This document shows, piece after piece, positions 1-12,543 of a stretch of 64,000 bases of DNA. Source of the stretch: Phycomyces nitens. Taxonomy: Eukaryota > Mucoromycota > Mucoromycetes > Mucorales > Phycomycetaceae. The notes under the pieces are model-generated. The model saw only the letters and a list, made by a program, of their open reading frames with translations, searched no databases and was not told where the DNA came from. The stretch's first letter is position 1, and the number at the start of each line of letters is the position of its first letter. The position numbers and the translations under genes were made by a program. The stretch lies in the NCBI GenBank assembly GCA_022702545.1, contig JAHRBC010000001.1, positions 1,612,001 through 1,676,000 of the forward strand. Reading direction: 5' to 3'.

Positions 1-181
1 TGAACAAAATACATGTGTGACTTTCTTGTGTTTCAAAAAGTTTAAGTTGATATGCAAAAAAAATATATATTTTATCTACAAAGCATACCTTTTACTACCT
101 CTATTCAAGTAAGTTGTTTTTTTTCTTACACAAGAAAAACACTTGATAACTAATATTATCCTAAAAGACTGCTATTGGATA

Positions 182-379
182 ATGACCACAGACTACAGCC
201 CACAAGGTCTCCCGCTTCAACGTGTTGATTTAAATTTACTGAAAAGAATCGAAGACCGAATGAACAACATGTCGACTAATTTGAGCACAATGGCTACAAA
301 TCTAAACAAGATAGAAAATAATATAAAGGATATTGAATCAAATTTAGCAAGTATACAAGAAAAGTTGGCAAAGAAATAA
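182..379 (+). CDS. Small coiled-coil protein, unknown
   Basis: A 65-residue ORF, intronless as drawn. I chose the ATG at 182; an in-frame ATG at 143 would add 13 residues after a T-rich leader that ends in AAAAG and could be an intron end. After a short N-terminus (MTTDYSPQGLPLQRVD) the protein is one amphipathic helix with regularly spaced hydrophobic residues (LLKRI, MNNMSTNL, MATNLNKI), as in a coiled coil. The size and style resemble small subunits of coiled-coil assemblies such as DASH or BLOC-1, but no diagnostic motif is visible and I do not assign one. It could be the last exon of a longer gene. Confidence 0.4.
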   Translation: MTTDYSPQGLPLQRVDLNLLKRIEDRMNNMSTNLSTMATNLNKIENNIKDIESNLASIQEKLAKK

Positions 380-599
380 ATGTAAGCTTAGAAAGTAGAT
401 TTCCAAACTTATATAGCCTGATACAAAGGGTATTGGCATGTCATGAAAAATAATAATAATGTGCAAACTTTTAATAAGAAAATTCAAGAACTGTTGAGTT
501 TAAGTCGCCGTCAATATGGATCAAGTCTTTTAAAGAATGTAGTTGAATATGAATAGGTTAAGGACGGTATTTTATGCCTTTTTTTCATTTCCATGCATA

Positions 600-1626
600 T
601 TTGCATAACATCAACGAATTACTTGCTTCACATCTTCCATCTTGAAGTGAAACACATAGAGGTACTGGTCGAGGGACTTGAGGTTGAATACTGGTCGGCA
701 GCCACCATTGTGCTTGGGAATGACAAGCATGTTGCTGTAAAATCTGGGGGATTGGTCAGAAACAGGTTCCATGACTTTCTTGAAGAGGAGCTGTTGTTGT
801 TTTGGTGTGAAAGGTTTCGTCGAAAATTGATATGGAATCCTTTCTTGACTACGTTGTAAACCCAACGACTATCGCCAAGGCGTTGCCATGCTCAGTGGAA
901 CGTTTGTAGTCGACCACCTACTGGTAGTTGGATTGTTGGAATTGGCTGTTTCTGGATGGGCTACCATTGGTCTGGTTGCGTGTCGGTTGAAACTTGGAAT
1001 GGTTGTTGCTTTGAGGTTTCCGAAAGTGGTTTTGATGGGATCGGTTCTGGCGAGTGGGGAAGGCTTGGTTGAAAGTTGATACGTGGTGCTCACCAGCGTT
1101 TTGTGGTGGGACGTCCCAAAAAAAAACTGTTGGCCATTCGTAATCTGGCCAGAGGAACAACCAAAACGGGAGCGAGAGTGAGACCTGGCCTCTTAGAGGG
1201 GTTTTTGTGTGGCAGTTTTTTGTGCAATGGTTTCGCGGAATGCATCAGGGGACATGTGTAATACGAGGATTGGGAATTCGCTGAAAAGGCAAGATTGATA
1301 ATTCGAATAGCTAATTCATTGCGTTGCTCGTTGATTGTACCCTCAACATATAGTATCATGGCTCTAGCATCACCCGAAAAAAAAAACTTGTGAAAGGGAG
1401 CGAGCGAGAACATCAAAGGGTCGCAAAATACCCGAAGCACATTGGATCTGTCAAAGAAATTCGTCTTCTCGCTATTGGCTCCGGTGAAAAACCATTTGTA
1501 GCTTGAGGTACGGTGGCAGTATGAGAGTACTTTAGACCTGAGAAAGGTGGGTACTTGTCCGGGAGAGCTCTTTTCTCTTCTTCTGTGAATGATTGGGAAA
1601 ACAAGGTGTGCTGGATCAACACCCAC
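600..1626 (-). mobile_element. Degenerate DIRS/gypsy-like retrotransposon fragment (gag-like and RT start)
   Basis: Read on the minus strand, about 1 kb contains pieces of one element in different frames. Around 1410-1622 a gag-like stretch (FTEEEKRALPDKYPPF) is followed, after frame changes, by a Q/N/S/R-rich gag tail near 918-1080. From about 865 to 611 comes the start of a reverse transcriptase: a PKQQQLLFKK segment, then VIPKHNGGCRPVFNLKSLDQ and FKMEDVKQVI. This matches the first conserved RT block (PKK-G-RPVxDLxxLN..FKMES) of DIRS-like and some gypsy elements. The catalytic RT block is missing because the copy stops near 600. Several frameshifts and no intact ORF mean it is a dead copy. 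DIRS-like is my preference because of the FKME motif, but LTR-gypsy is possible. No terminal repeats were found. Confidence 0.6.
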
Positions 1627-3284
1627 TTGATTAGATTTTGGAACTACGTATCCATAATATTCGACAGTTTATATTTGACTGAATAAGATATAGCCATCAT
1701 AAATACCAACCTTCCTATTAATAATATTATTTTCCAATATGTAATATATAGAATAGTATTTTATTTTTATTTTTCCACCGAAACAAGGATATTTTTAGTA
1801 TTAGTATATGACCACCCTTTTTACCTTTACATAATATGTTTAACACCTTTTGTATACCTAGGTATTATCTCTGTATACTAGTAAATCTAATAAACATTTT
1901 AATGAATAATAATAATAAAAAGCTGAAACTCCCGTATGTGTAGAAAAACTCTGATAAAGACCCCTTATTGTTTAGTTGGACGGGCATATAGATATGTATT
2001 TATGTAGTTTTACTATGAGAGAAATAGTTTGCTTGATACTGCTGTATCATAAGAATAATGTAAAATCATAGTCAAATAAAGCAGTAAACTAAAATATAGA
2101 ATAAAAGAAAACATCATAGAAAGCCCAAGATATAATACCAATAACAAAAATAACCATCTTTATAAGAATATTGTTAATTCTGATTATTTACCCAAATATG
2201 ATACGTTGATTTTAAGCTCTGGTAACCTTTAAACAATTTGAAGTATACTTTTGCGAGTCCAAGCCCATGTCAATTCTTCCAGATCATCTTTCTATTTTCC
2301 TTCTTATATCGGTCGACGGATTCTTTGGTCCATTCCATATCTGTTTTTTTTTCGTTTTGTAATTGGGATTTCCTTCAATGCTTGTTGTGCTCGGTAGTTG
2401 GCTGAAGGCTCGACATTTGTTGGTAAACTGATTGGTTCTGGCATAGTCGAACTGAAGGAACCTTGAAGCAAATATTTTGAGATACACGAGGTCGTTTACC
2501 GCACACCATCCAAAGCATATTGCTTGATCCTTTTAGTGTCCGTACCATCATGTTACACAGCATCGACAATTCTTTTAAATCGATTGCCCGTGTTGATGCA
2601 AACATCCAATAATACATGCACCGTTTTTTTTCCATCTATGCTGATTTGACCATCTAAAGCCTTCTTGGAGACTGAGTATAACATCTTAACAACCAGGTCA
2701 TCTTTCTTCTCTGACCCAAATAGCGACTTACTGAAACTTCACAATAACTTGACGATAACTTGATGAGAATAGCGTTAAACCAACACAATTTAAATCAAGT
2801 CATGGACTATATGATTTTCTAAGAATAGTGCAAGGTACAAGCCAACACATAATATAAGTTTCATGTACTTTTTTTATATATACAGAAACCAAAGCAAGAA
2901 AGAGATATGAGCAGTGATTCATGTTTGACATTGTTTCTACAAGTAACATTATTGACATTCTGGTAGAGTAGATTAGAATCGACTGTTGCCAGTTTGTTCG
3001 AGCTGTATGTATTGATTTAGTTTGGAGTCTTTACTGAAAGTGTATTCTTGATATACTTTTTTGGTGACTTTAGTTAACAAGGTTTGTTCAAAAACAATAA
3101 GATGGTTCAAAAACCGATTCTTAATGTAGATTGTGATGCATAAAGAATAAAGTGATTGCCAACCCAAAGTCTTGCCATTGATTAATGCACAATTTTACTG
3201 ATGCCATATAAAAAGAATTTTTGAGCCAATTTTATTTTTATTTTGGACAAAATGCGTAAAGTGAAAACTATATGCAGAGATAAC
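1627..3284. other. AT-rich intergenic, unassigned coding-like relic
   Basis: Mostly AT-rich sequence without recognisable genes. A minus-strand ORF at 2375-2635 (starting MEKKRCMYYWMFASTRAID, no introns) sits in a stretch where coding-like words occur in more than one frame from about 2790 to 2290. That would fit an old, frame-shifted transposon or pseudogene, but I recognise no domain. Nothing else can be supported. Confidence 0.3.
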
Positions 3285-3640
3285 ATTTACCTTTTGCTTA
3301 ATTCTTTGTCAAGGAATCTTTTCTAGAACGTCTTGGAATGCTTAAACCAACCTTGGTAATATTTAATAATAACTGACTGAGAAGCTGTAGGAAGGCAAAA
3401 TGTCAAAGTATCTGATTTATCAATTGGGTTTCTCTTGGTATTGCTCCTTATTCTTGACCAACACTCTTCAACAGGATTCAAAAAAAAGGAGAGTAAGGGG
3501 ACATGAACAAAGGTTTATATTGCCGCTTTAAGTACAGTAGTGCCCTTGTCTTGGATTATTTGTATAAACCAATGTACTTGCTCGGGGGGTGTACTTGCTG
3601 TACTTTCTGTTGGCGTCATCAATTGAAAACAGTTTTCAAC
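3285..3640 (-). mobile_element. Tc1/mariner-type (DDE) transposase relic
   Basis: On the minus strand the translation near 3510-3420 reads FFLNPVEECWSRIRSN, the typical 'SPFLNPIEECWSKIK' block that carries the third catalytic acidic residue (the E) of Tc1/mariner/IS630-type transposases. Further on, near 3360-3290 and in a shifted frame, comes YQGWFKHSKTF, a stop, then KRFLDKELSKR, which fits the C-terminal end of the same family. An upstream piece near 3570 (WFIQIIQDKGTTVLKA) is compatible with the DDE core. Frameshifts and stops show the copy is inactive. No terminal inverted repeats were located. Confidence 0.65.
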
Positions 3641-5423
3641 TTTTCAGCAATTTTGTCAATCTCCATGCCTGTGCCTATTTGATGGTTTTAGGAACTGAAA
3701 GTTAATTATCATTTTGATGTCGCCGTATTGATAGGCCACATCTTCCAATTGTTATTTGAGCCTATTGTCAATAATCTAATAGTCGCTTAGAGGTATATCT
3801 AATGTATTCCATGTTTGTTCCTGATAGATTTAGTACCAAAAATAAAATAAAATAAAGCGTCTCAAATTCATTCGCAAGTCGTACCAATTAAGAGTAAAAT
3901 CCTGTGCTAACTTCCCGTGGGGGCTATGAATAGTATAGCTTTATCACCGCAATAAAAGCCTTTTAACAGTTGTAACATATTGACCTAGCTTATTAAGCAC
4001 GGAGAAATTCCTCTCCGCCAAAAAGAAAAACTAGACATGTTCCATTAAACCATCATCAAGGTCTCTTGCACAAATCCACCTTTTTTTTTATAAAAAAATA
4101 TATTAGCAAGATTGCTTTTCAAATTGGCCAGTTATTTATGGTATATAATACAACTAGATTCTGGCAAGAGATACCATGGGCTGGATGCACTCGATTTGCA
4201 AGATATGAATTGGCAAATAATGTGATTTGAATCCTTTCAAATCAACCTGAAAGCCCAGCAACTGTCTCTCTTTTTTTTTTAAAAAAAAACATGCTGTCAG
4301 TAAATGACACATTATTTTAAAGAGTACAAAGATCTTTGTATCCAAATACAACACGCCATTATTGTGTTTACTTGTGCTATTCAACTCTAGAAACTATACA
4401 ACTGACGTTAGAGATTCAATGAGCCTTTGCAAGTCGTATTGACAGACTCGATTTGAAATGGAGTCTATGTACCTGATCATGTATGCCATACTAATAAAGA
4501 GCGGACTGTGCGTAGGAACCCGGGATTATTGCTGTACACTACCTTGGTAATTTATATGCATATCAAAGACTCGGATCGTTCTTATCGAACCTGGTTTTTT
4601 ATTTATTAAGACTTGTAGATGCCGATACCTCAAATGAGCCTATATTCCTAAAAATCTTCAGTATTTTGGGTTTCATTAAACATAATTCAAAGCTCGATTT
4701 GTAGTCATATAACTGAGCTGCCTTTTTATTTATTTCGGCCATTCTCTCATGGTCCTTGTGGACCTGATGGAAAGGGTCCGTACTTGTATATTCTAGACGT
4801 CTTTTTAAGAACAAGCTTGTGTACCACAGCCACTTTGTTTTTCATTAAAAATAAAATATAAAATATATTACACCGACTCTAGAAACATCCTCATTGTTTT
4901 ATATGGCTAGAATTCTCGACGGAGAAGGAAAATGGACTTCTTCCCCGTGGGTAGGTTAACGAGTGTTTAATTCGGTACGACATCATTGTATATGTGCGTA
5001 TATGTGGATATGTTTATAAATCTATGATACTTACCCAGCCAACTTTCTTAAAAACATATATACATATATACATGTATATATATATATATATACATTTATA
5101 TATATTTAGTAATTTGCTTTATAAATAAATATTATATCAAGATATACATTTGAGCGGACAAGCATACCAATTAAACATTTACACTGCTATTGGGATATTA
5201 ATTTGCCCGTTCGAGAACTATAATTAGAGTAACATAAGTTCTTTATAAAATATAGGAAGAAAAAAAAACTATTTGAAGACAGTGATTGTTATGTATATTT
5301 ATGGGATGAGCGGTTTTATTCAAGCCCATGGGGTGTATGACAATAATGGCAAGAAGGAATGGAAATAAAGAGTTGAATGCAAATACACAGAAATGTCAAT
5401 TTGTCAAAGTGGTATTCTACAAT
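3641..5423. other. Intergenic, AT-rich
   Basis: No supported gene. It contains short T/A homopolymers (4080-4095, 4270-4288) and TA/TATA simple sequence near 5050-5110. Short minus-strand ORFs at 4154-4384 and 4599-4814 show no recognisable motif or splice context. The right end is the 3' flank of the RlpA-like gene. Confidence 0.4.
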
Positions 5424-6143
5424 TTAGTTCTTGGGCTTGCTGGGCCAGTTCTTGGGAGAACCGCACTTGACGGCCTTCCAGCTAATGTCGAGGACACCAA
5501 TGTTAAGATCACCCTTGGGAGCAATCTTCTTAAAGGCAGCAGGAGTCAAATCAATGGCCTTGCCTATGAATGCAAAGAATGATTAGGAAAAAATGTAGTT
5601 GAGATAATGTATATACGTACCAACTTTGCAGCCAGCACACTTGTCAACAATACGGACAACAACAGTGAGCTTCTTGTTCTTGTTGTTGGTGATCTTCATG
5701 CACTTGTAGCAGTTTTCGAATTTGCGCATGGCCTGTAGAATTATAAATTTAAGACATATTGAAGCATTGATTTAGATCACAAGGATCAATTTGCTGCAAC
5801 GTACCATGGCACCGATCATGGAGTGGATAGAGGCAGAGTAGGGAGCAAGACCATTACGATCGTAGCAAGCAGCATTCTTCAAATCGTTTCCAGAGTACCT
5901 AGAGTCGAATTAGATTAAATTAGCAAGTCTTGTTGAATTAAGCATCTCAACAAATTAATAAAACTTGTAGATTTACCAAGTACCACGACCACCACGCTTC
6001 TCGAGACCAACATCGGTGGCGTTGGAGAAAGACATCATGGTGGCGAAACCGGATTGTTCGTCACTGGGGGCCTGGGCATTGGTGGTGGTGAACAAGGCGG
6101 CGAAGAAGGCAACGCAGAAGCTGAGGTAAATGAGAGACTTCAT
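5424..6143 (-). CDS. Secreted RlpA-like double-psi beta-barrel (expansin/barwin-like) protein
   Basis: Four predicted exons: 6143-5977, 5898-5805, 5732-5621, 5563-5424 (513 nt, 170 aa, phases agree). Residues 1-22 are a signal peptide (MKSLIYLSFCVAFFAALFTT). A Kex2-type dibasic site (LEKR, about residue 50) separates a short propeptide from the barrel. The barrel begins GRGTWYSGNDLKNAACYD, includes paired cysteines (ENCYKC, DKCAGCKVG) and ends KAVKCGSPKNWPSKPKN. The order G-TWY ... AC ... C--C ... VRIVDKCAGC ... IDLTPAAF is that of RlpA-like/expansin-like DPBB proteins secreted by many fungi. The catalytic-like Asp after IV (IVDKC) is present. There is no carbohydrate-binding module. Its role is probably at the cell wall; the substrate is unknown. 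Confidence 0.88.
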
Positions 6144-8032
6144 GTTTGATGTCTTTGGTAATGAGTGGTAGGGGGGGTGGAGGAAAGGAAGGGGATTGGA
6201 GTGTGGTGAAAGGGGAAGAGATAGAGAGAAGAGAAGAGGACTCGGTTGGTTAAAAAATCATTGAGAAAACATAAATTGCAAATGAAACGTGGACTGCCTT
6301 GTCGATGGCAACCAGTAAAATGGGCACTCTTGCTGGACGGCAACATGGGCACACGAATATAAATTAAGTGTTATGAAATCTACGGCTGACAAGAAGATGG
6401 AACTTGCAAAAATTTAAGTAGGAGATTCTTGGGTGCTAAAACTCGTGTGAGAAATCCCAGTAGGCGATCTATTATGGGACCCTCAACGTGCTAGGCCGTT
6501 GTTGAAAACCACCCTTCTGGCTCCAATTCATTCGATTTGATTATTTGATTATGTTTCATAATCTTAAACATAGCAAGTATACCGATTACATGCAAGGATC
6601 CACAAATTCACTTGTCCTCCCGATCTTCCATGAAAACGACCTGCTTTTGGGATGAGGTGAGCCTTTGTTCCCCGCTTATGTTGGATTTCTGCCGTTTAAA
6701 GTAAATATAACGGAAAGCAGAGAGTAGATCATGGCGATCGTTTGTAAATCCACTTAAACGCAGAGTTTTGATGTCTTCCTCGCTTTCTTTTCTTCTGTCT
6801 GTAGAACACATAATGAGTTCAATTGTACAAAAGGAACATTGGCTCCCAAGAAGTCCCATAAACAGAGAGAATATTGGCCTAAACTAGAAGTGGACCTTGG
6901 ACCCTCTTGCCATTTTCATTTGGTCTTGACTCAGCTCAGTCTACAGCTAATATATCATTGTGTCTCCCGAGAACAATGAAGAATTAGTTCATTTGTTGGT
7001 CTTTCTGAAATAGACCATATCCAGAAATCTATAGTACACAAGATACCTCACTTGAAAACCCTGACTTGGCTTGATTTGTTATATTTATCACAGTCCTATT
7101 AAAATGTGCCTTTAGATTTCTTTTTATGGAACCGAACAAATATCTTTATGGCCTTTTTGTATATTTGATCTCCGGCATATATTCAGTACATCTCCAAATT
7201 CCCCTCCTATTGCCTGCTTTTTTTAGATCCGCTTTCCCATTAGAGCCTGTACGAGTCCAAGCTCATTAAAACATGTATTGGCCACGAAAACTAATCTTTT
7301 CAAGAAACCTTCCTCGCTGGCAGTCGAGACAGAATATTGGGCTTGGGAGGCAGAATGGACTCTAACTCATTTGACAGATTGAGCCAAGAATATCCACTAG
7401 ACCACGGCAAGAACTAGGTCTTTTTATTTATTTATTATATTTCAAAATCAATAAACACAAAGTGGGTTGTGCAAGTGTGTTACATAAATGTAGGCATTGT
7501 GATGAGTTGGTTTATTCAAAAGGAATTAAAAGTATATATATAGATATATAGATATATATATTGATAGAGCACAAAAAAAATATACATGTCTTGGCTGGCA
7601 AAACATACAGAAAAGAATCCAAAGAAACTACAGACAGGGATTATTGATGCAAGATAACATCAATGTCATGATCAACTGCCTCGGCCAGGTTTTGAGATCA
7701 AGATTTGAATTGCAAAGATCTTGAGTTTAGGCAATCATTGTGATTATGAAATCAAATCAAAATCCCTTGATATCAGGGCACAACCGCCACATCATAACCA
7801 GCATGAATAAATTCCTGTCCTTCTAAATTATCTGGTCGTTTATGTAAAATGTTTATTGAATAGTGCAATTATTGGTTTTTTTTTATATAAACCGTAGCAA
7901 AAAGTATCGTAAGAATTAAGATATGGTTAGATTCAAGATAGATAAATAAAATAATAATAATAATAATAATATATATGTATATATAAAGTAGAAAAAGAGA
8001 AAACTAAATGGGCCGGATAAGTTTAAATTTTC
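6144..8032. other. Intergenic, no supported gene
   Basis: This is the promoter side of the RlpA-like gene and the 3' flank of the TTC39-like gene. It includes TATA-rich simple sequence near 7530-7565 and an (AAT)n-type run near 7945-7970. A minus-strand ORF at 6608-6859 (83 codons) has no recognisable motif. I see no RNA gene. Confidence 0.4.
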
Positions 8033-11000
8033 CTAAGTAGGGACGATGGGCATACGCTTACGGCCATTAGTAGTGGGCCCCTTTTTGGCCTTTGTGTCGG
8101 CCACCTCGATACCAAATTCATCACAGCGGTTCAATGCTAGGGTCAATCGTACTGACATACGGTACTCAAAATCATATTTAGTGCATGCCAAGGCAAGTTG
8201 CCAAAGCTGACGACTCTTTTGTGGGTTACCCAAACCCCAGCTTGTGATTCCAGATTCTAAGACGCACACAATTAAGCATCAAGCAATACATTTTCTCACA
8301 ACCATATAAACATACCCCAGTAGGCGAATGGTGCTACCCAGGTCTCATGCTTAATCGATTCCTTATAGTCAATAATCCAATTGAGGTGGGAAATGCATTC
8401 GCTGTATCGGCCCAGGGTATTGAGTATCGACGATTTTATCAGCAGCAAGACTGCCCGTTGGTCATAATAATTTGGTGGTGTTGTGGTCGGCACAAGCTCT
8501 CTTAGACGGATTGTATATTCCATCTTCTCCCGTTCATAGATCAGCTCAAGCGTTTCATGAACTCGCTTAAGAGACATCTCTAGGCAGTCCTTATCCATAT
8601 GCTCGAATGCATTCATAACCAAAAGGAGCTCAAGTCCTGGCAAGCTAAAGTCCATGTCTTGATAACCACTTCGCTGGAAGAATTCAACCTTTTTGTGAAC
8701 ATAGGCATCCATGTATGTCTTTTTGGATGGATACTCCTTGGCCAGCTGAGGAACCTCTGCAAAGGCCAGGATGCCGTCCGTGCGTTCGCCCAGCATATCA
8801 CGACAGGCACCAACCACATACTTTGAGAATGCAGGCGACCAGTACTTTTCTTGGGTGAGATTCTCAAAGCATTCGGCTGCACTTTCCCAATCAAGTTGGA
8901 GAGCCAGGTTGATTCCAATCTCATAATCTGCCATTTGCTTCATTGCATGTTCAGCCCATTCACCCTTGCTGGATTCGGCAGCAAAGTCAAACGATTGAGT
9001 GGACAAGGGAACATTTCTAGCCACACGAGACGTATGGGCAGCAAAGAACAGGAAGAAGCATGAATTGGGGTGGTTCTTTTGAGCATCCAAAAGGCACTCA
9101 ATAGCGGGACTCATAAGCTCCTTGGCGTACAGCTGAGGTGCAAAAGAAGTGAGGACAGAATAATAAGTAAGGAGGCTAGAGGATATTATGTTAATTTTCT
9201 GCTTCAATTGATTTTCTGCAATTATGCTCCTTACGCGAGTGAGGCCAAAGGAGACCGGAGCCCTCTGCCTTCGAGACACAGCTTTAACAAGGCAAATCCA
9301 AGCTGCTTATCCCCTTTCCATCCAAAGGTAGAGAAAATCTTGAGAATTTTGGAAGGCATGGAGGACATGAGTAGGTGCACGGCTCCGATACCAAACTGGA
9401 TTCCAGATACAGTGTTGTGGTCTATATGGCTATTGTATTCTTGACCCATACGACGATATTCCTGCCATACAACACTGTAACTATTGTAGGCTATTTTTTT
9501 GTTACTTATCTTAGTTATTTTATACGACCCAACTTATTCCATTTTTGCTATTACCTCGACGAAGATTAAGTCCACACTTGAGATAACCAATCACGCTTTC
9601 TTGTGACATTTGAAGAATTCCCATCAATAGACAGCATTCAGCCTTGGCTACGTGAGCACGGAGAACACCATTGGGAATAAAGGTGGGTGGTTCATTGGAA
9701 GTGTCCTTGAGGGGAATGATGGGAATTGGCGAAGGAGGAAGACCCGTGCTGCCTGAACCAAATGTGGCAAAATAATGAAAGACGGTATCTTTGAGAGGTT
9801 TCTTGTAAAGCGAATTGTCAACTTGGGTTTTTCCGATGGTATAAGCAGTAGCCAAGGCATTCATGGCCAAAGAAATGTCCTTTTCATCAAAAGTCTATGA
9901 TTGCTAGGAGTTAATTTCTAGACTGTCAATTTTGTGCACATTTGTTATATTACTCACCATCATGGCTAACAAAAAAAAGTAAATGGTCATATATATATAA
10001 AAAAGAAAGTAGTGAGCGATATGCATTCTCTCCAAAAAGCTTCCCCACTCGAGTCTCTTTACCTTTAATAAACGCCATGGCACCTAATCCCAGTGCATAT
10101 ACAGGATCACTTGAGATTCAAAGCAATCTCGTAAGAATCTGTTTTTTAGAGCCAAAGACCAATAATAGGCTTACATATTTGCTTTTGTCTGGAATATAGC
10201 CTTTGCTCTCATAAACTGGTTGTCAAACAGTAGATTGATTCCCTCCAACACAGGTTCGTCTAGACGATGAAAACCAGACCAATGTTTGATTAGCAGTCGA
10301 GCTCATACCAACCAAACTCTCGATATCTCTTACCAGCCACTTCTTGCTGTCTTGGCGTAAAGTCGTTGATCGGAATGCTTTTAATGTCAATGGCCTGTAT
10401 GGCAAGTGTATTATCTTTGAACACATCGAGATCAACAGGAGGCTCAATAGGAAACTCCATTTCTCTTTCTTTCTTTGAATCGATATCTTTGGCCAAGCTC
10501 TCTTCGGTCGATTCCTTGGAATTCTTTGCTTCCTTGTTGTTGTATTCACGCAATGAATCACTGATTGCAGGCAGAATAGATCCAAGACAGTCCCTGTCAT
10601 CATCTGACTCACTCGACGTACGCTCACTTGTTGCCTTTTTTTCATGATCGCTCTCCTCATCAGATGCCGTCTGGGAAACAGCAATGCCGCTATCTTGACC
10701 ATGAGATACGCCTTCTCCAAAGTTACCATCTGCTAATGTCAACAGAGTGTCACTCTTGGTTTGTTTTGGTGATTGGTCCAAATCCTGGAGTGGAAGATGA
10801 ATCACGCCAGCTGCGGCCAATACAGAAGCCAAGGCTGCAGTAACTGCAGTGCTTTGAGGTATATCAGACTTCTCATGTGAGGGCGAGATGGTTACAAGGT
10901 CGTGTGCCGTTTTGGTCGTTGTGGATCCAAACTTTGCGTCTTTAAGAGTGTCATTCTCTACTATGCCCAAATCCAGTAAAGCAATATTCACTTTGGCATC

Positions 11001-11879
11001 GTCTTTGGATTGGTTCTTTTGGACAGATGAGACCTCTGTAATAGGCTGGCTTATCGAGCTATCCATGACCTTTGGCTTCTCCTCCACTTGTTGGCTTTTG
11101 ATCTCATCTTCTGCAAAGAATAGCGTGTCCTTCAAAACAATGCCCTCTTTAAGAGACGTTGTTTCTGTAGGCGTATGTAGATCCTCTTTGGTGCCATTGT
11201 CCACTAGGCCTTCCACCTCAACTCTTGGGCGTACAGACGCATTTATGGATTCGATCGTGAGGCCTTGGATTTCTGTAACAAAATCAGGCAATTGTTCTTT
11301 TGCAATAAACTTTTCCTTTGCCTCTCTTGATTGCAAATCACTGGGATACACTTTGGCTGCCATACTTTCTATGGGAGAATCGTCATCGTCTTCAAAGGAT
11401 TCGTCATTATCATCATACGCATCCTCAAACACTTCGCTCGCAGAATCGAGGCCGTAGAAAGAAGACGCTCTAGACCTGGATGCGCGTGGTGTAGCAATAT
11501 CGCCACTTTCTTCCCCTTGAGTTTCTATAGTGGGAAAATCAAGAATATGCTCAATATCAGCAGTGTAACCGATGTTTTGTTAATTACCATTGGTCATTCC
11601 CTCTAAAGTGGTTCCTTTGGGTTGGATCGGAGACACAGAGGTCTGTGATACCTCGCCGCTCTTTTTCTGCTCCATCTCTTCTTCTACACTGATGAGAGCA
11701 GGGTCTGGTTTGACTTGGTTGGAGGAGTCCAGCTTCTCAGAGTCAGTAGATTTTTGAGAGTCTTGGGATTGGACTGATGCAATAGACTCGGGTCGTCCAG
11801 TGGGCCGCTTGATGCTTATACCTCTCCAGGGGGTCTTCTTGGCCGGTGCAACGACTGGTTTGGTGGGACTTTTGGCCAT
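8033..11879 (-). CDS. TTC39/Iml2-family TPR protein with a long disordered N-terminus
   Basis: I read this as one spliced gene. Exon 1 (11879 to about 11585, MAKSPTKPVVAPAKKTPWRG...) joins, across an intron ending CCACTATAG, an exon reaching to about 10307, giving roughly 490 low-complexity residues rich in S, D, E and T (EDAYDDNDESFEDDDD). Short exons then start the conserved part (DEPVLEGINLLFDNQFMRA, DPVYALGLGAMAFIK), followed by the TTC39/Iml2 core: KGDKQLGFALL near 9290, FFLFFAAHTSRVARN near 9040, and C-terminal helical repeats (ESGITSWGLGNPQKSRQLW). The family (DUF3808, TPR-like) includes yeast Iml2, linked to lipid-droplet and inclusion-body clearance, and animal TTC39. The stop is TAG at 8035-8033. 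The long acidic leader is unusual: yeast Iml2 is only about 730 aa. Fusion of two neighbouring genes by my splicing is the main alternative. Confidence 0.75.
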
Positions 11880-12543
11880 GGTTTAAAAATTAAAAATTAA
11901 ATAATAAAAAAAAGAATGGAAGGGTAATGAAATGTAAAAGAAAGAGATGCAGTGAATCAGTAATGGGATATAAAAGAATCGAATGCATTTTAAATCACCA
12001 TATTAATGGTTTATCACACATGCTGAAACTCCCACTGAATTAAAATAATATATAGAATGCTTTGGTCTTGTAGCTAATGCCAATTGGCTTATTGGTATTT
12101 TCATTTATTATCAACTAAAAAGCATGCCTTCTTGGAGGACCGATGGATCTATTTTGTCCCACATTCATGTGAAAAATAAAATAAATTAAAGGCAATTCGA
12201 AAGCTTAATTACAGCCAGAATAATAACCACACACACACAAACTCTCTCTCACACACGCTTTCAGGGTTCAATATTCCTAAAGTACTTTTTTATGTATTTT
12301 ATATGTATGTAAAATCTATAGTTTTATGACCTTTTCATTCTCTAGGTAAAGAAAAAGGCACAGAAAGCTAGCAAATGCTACATATGTCTCTGTAGTCTAG
12401 ACAAATTAATAACAGCAAACGAATCCAAGCCAAAAAGGAGTTGAGTAGAAATATTTACAAAATGTAAGAAAGGCCAGCTAGTAAAATTAGTGGGATCCAA
12501 GACGTCCTTTCTTATTCCTCTTGAAAGGCAATTAGCCCGCTTT
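11880..12543. other. Promoter of TTC39-like gene and 3' flank of SET2
   Basis: About 660 bp of AT-rich DNA with a CA/CT-rich tract near 12228-12256. No ORF or RNA gene is evident. Confidence 0.4.

Noticed and set aside
6608..6859. 83-codon minus-strand ORF between the RlpA-like and TTC39-like genes
   Set aside because: No recognisable motif, no splice partner, and composition is not convincing.
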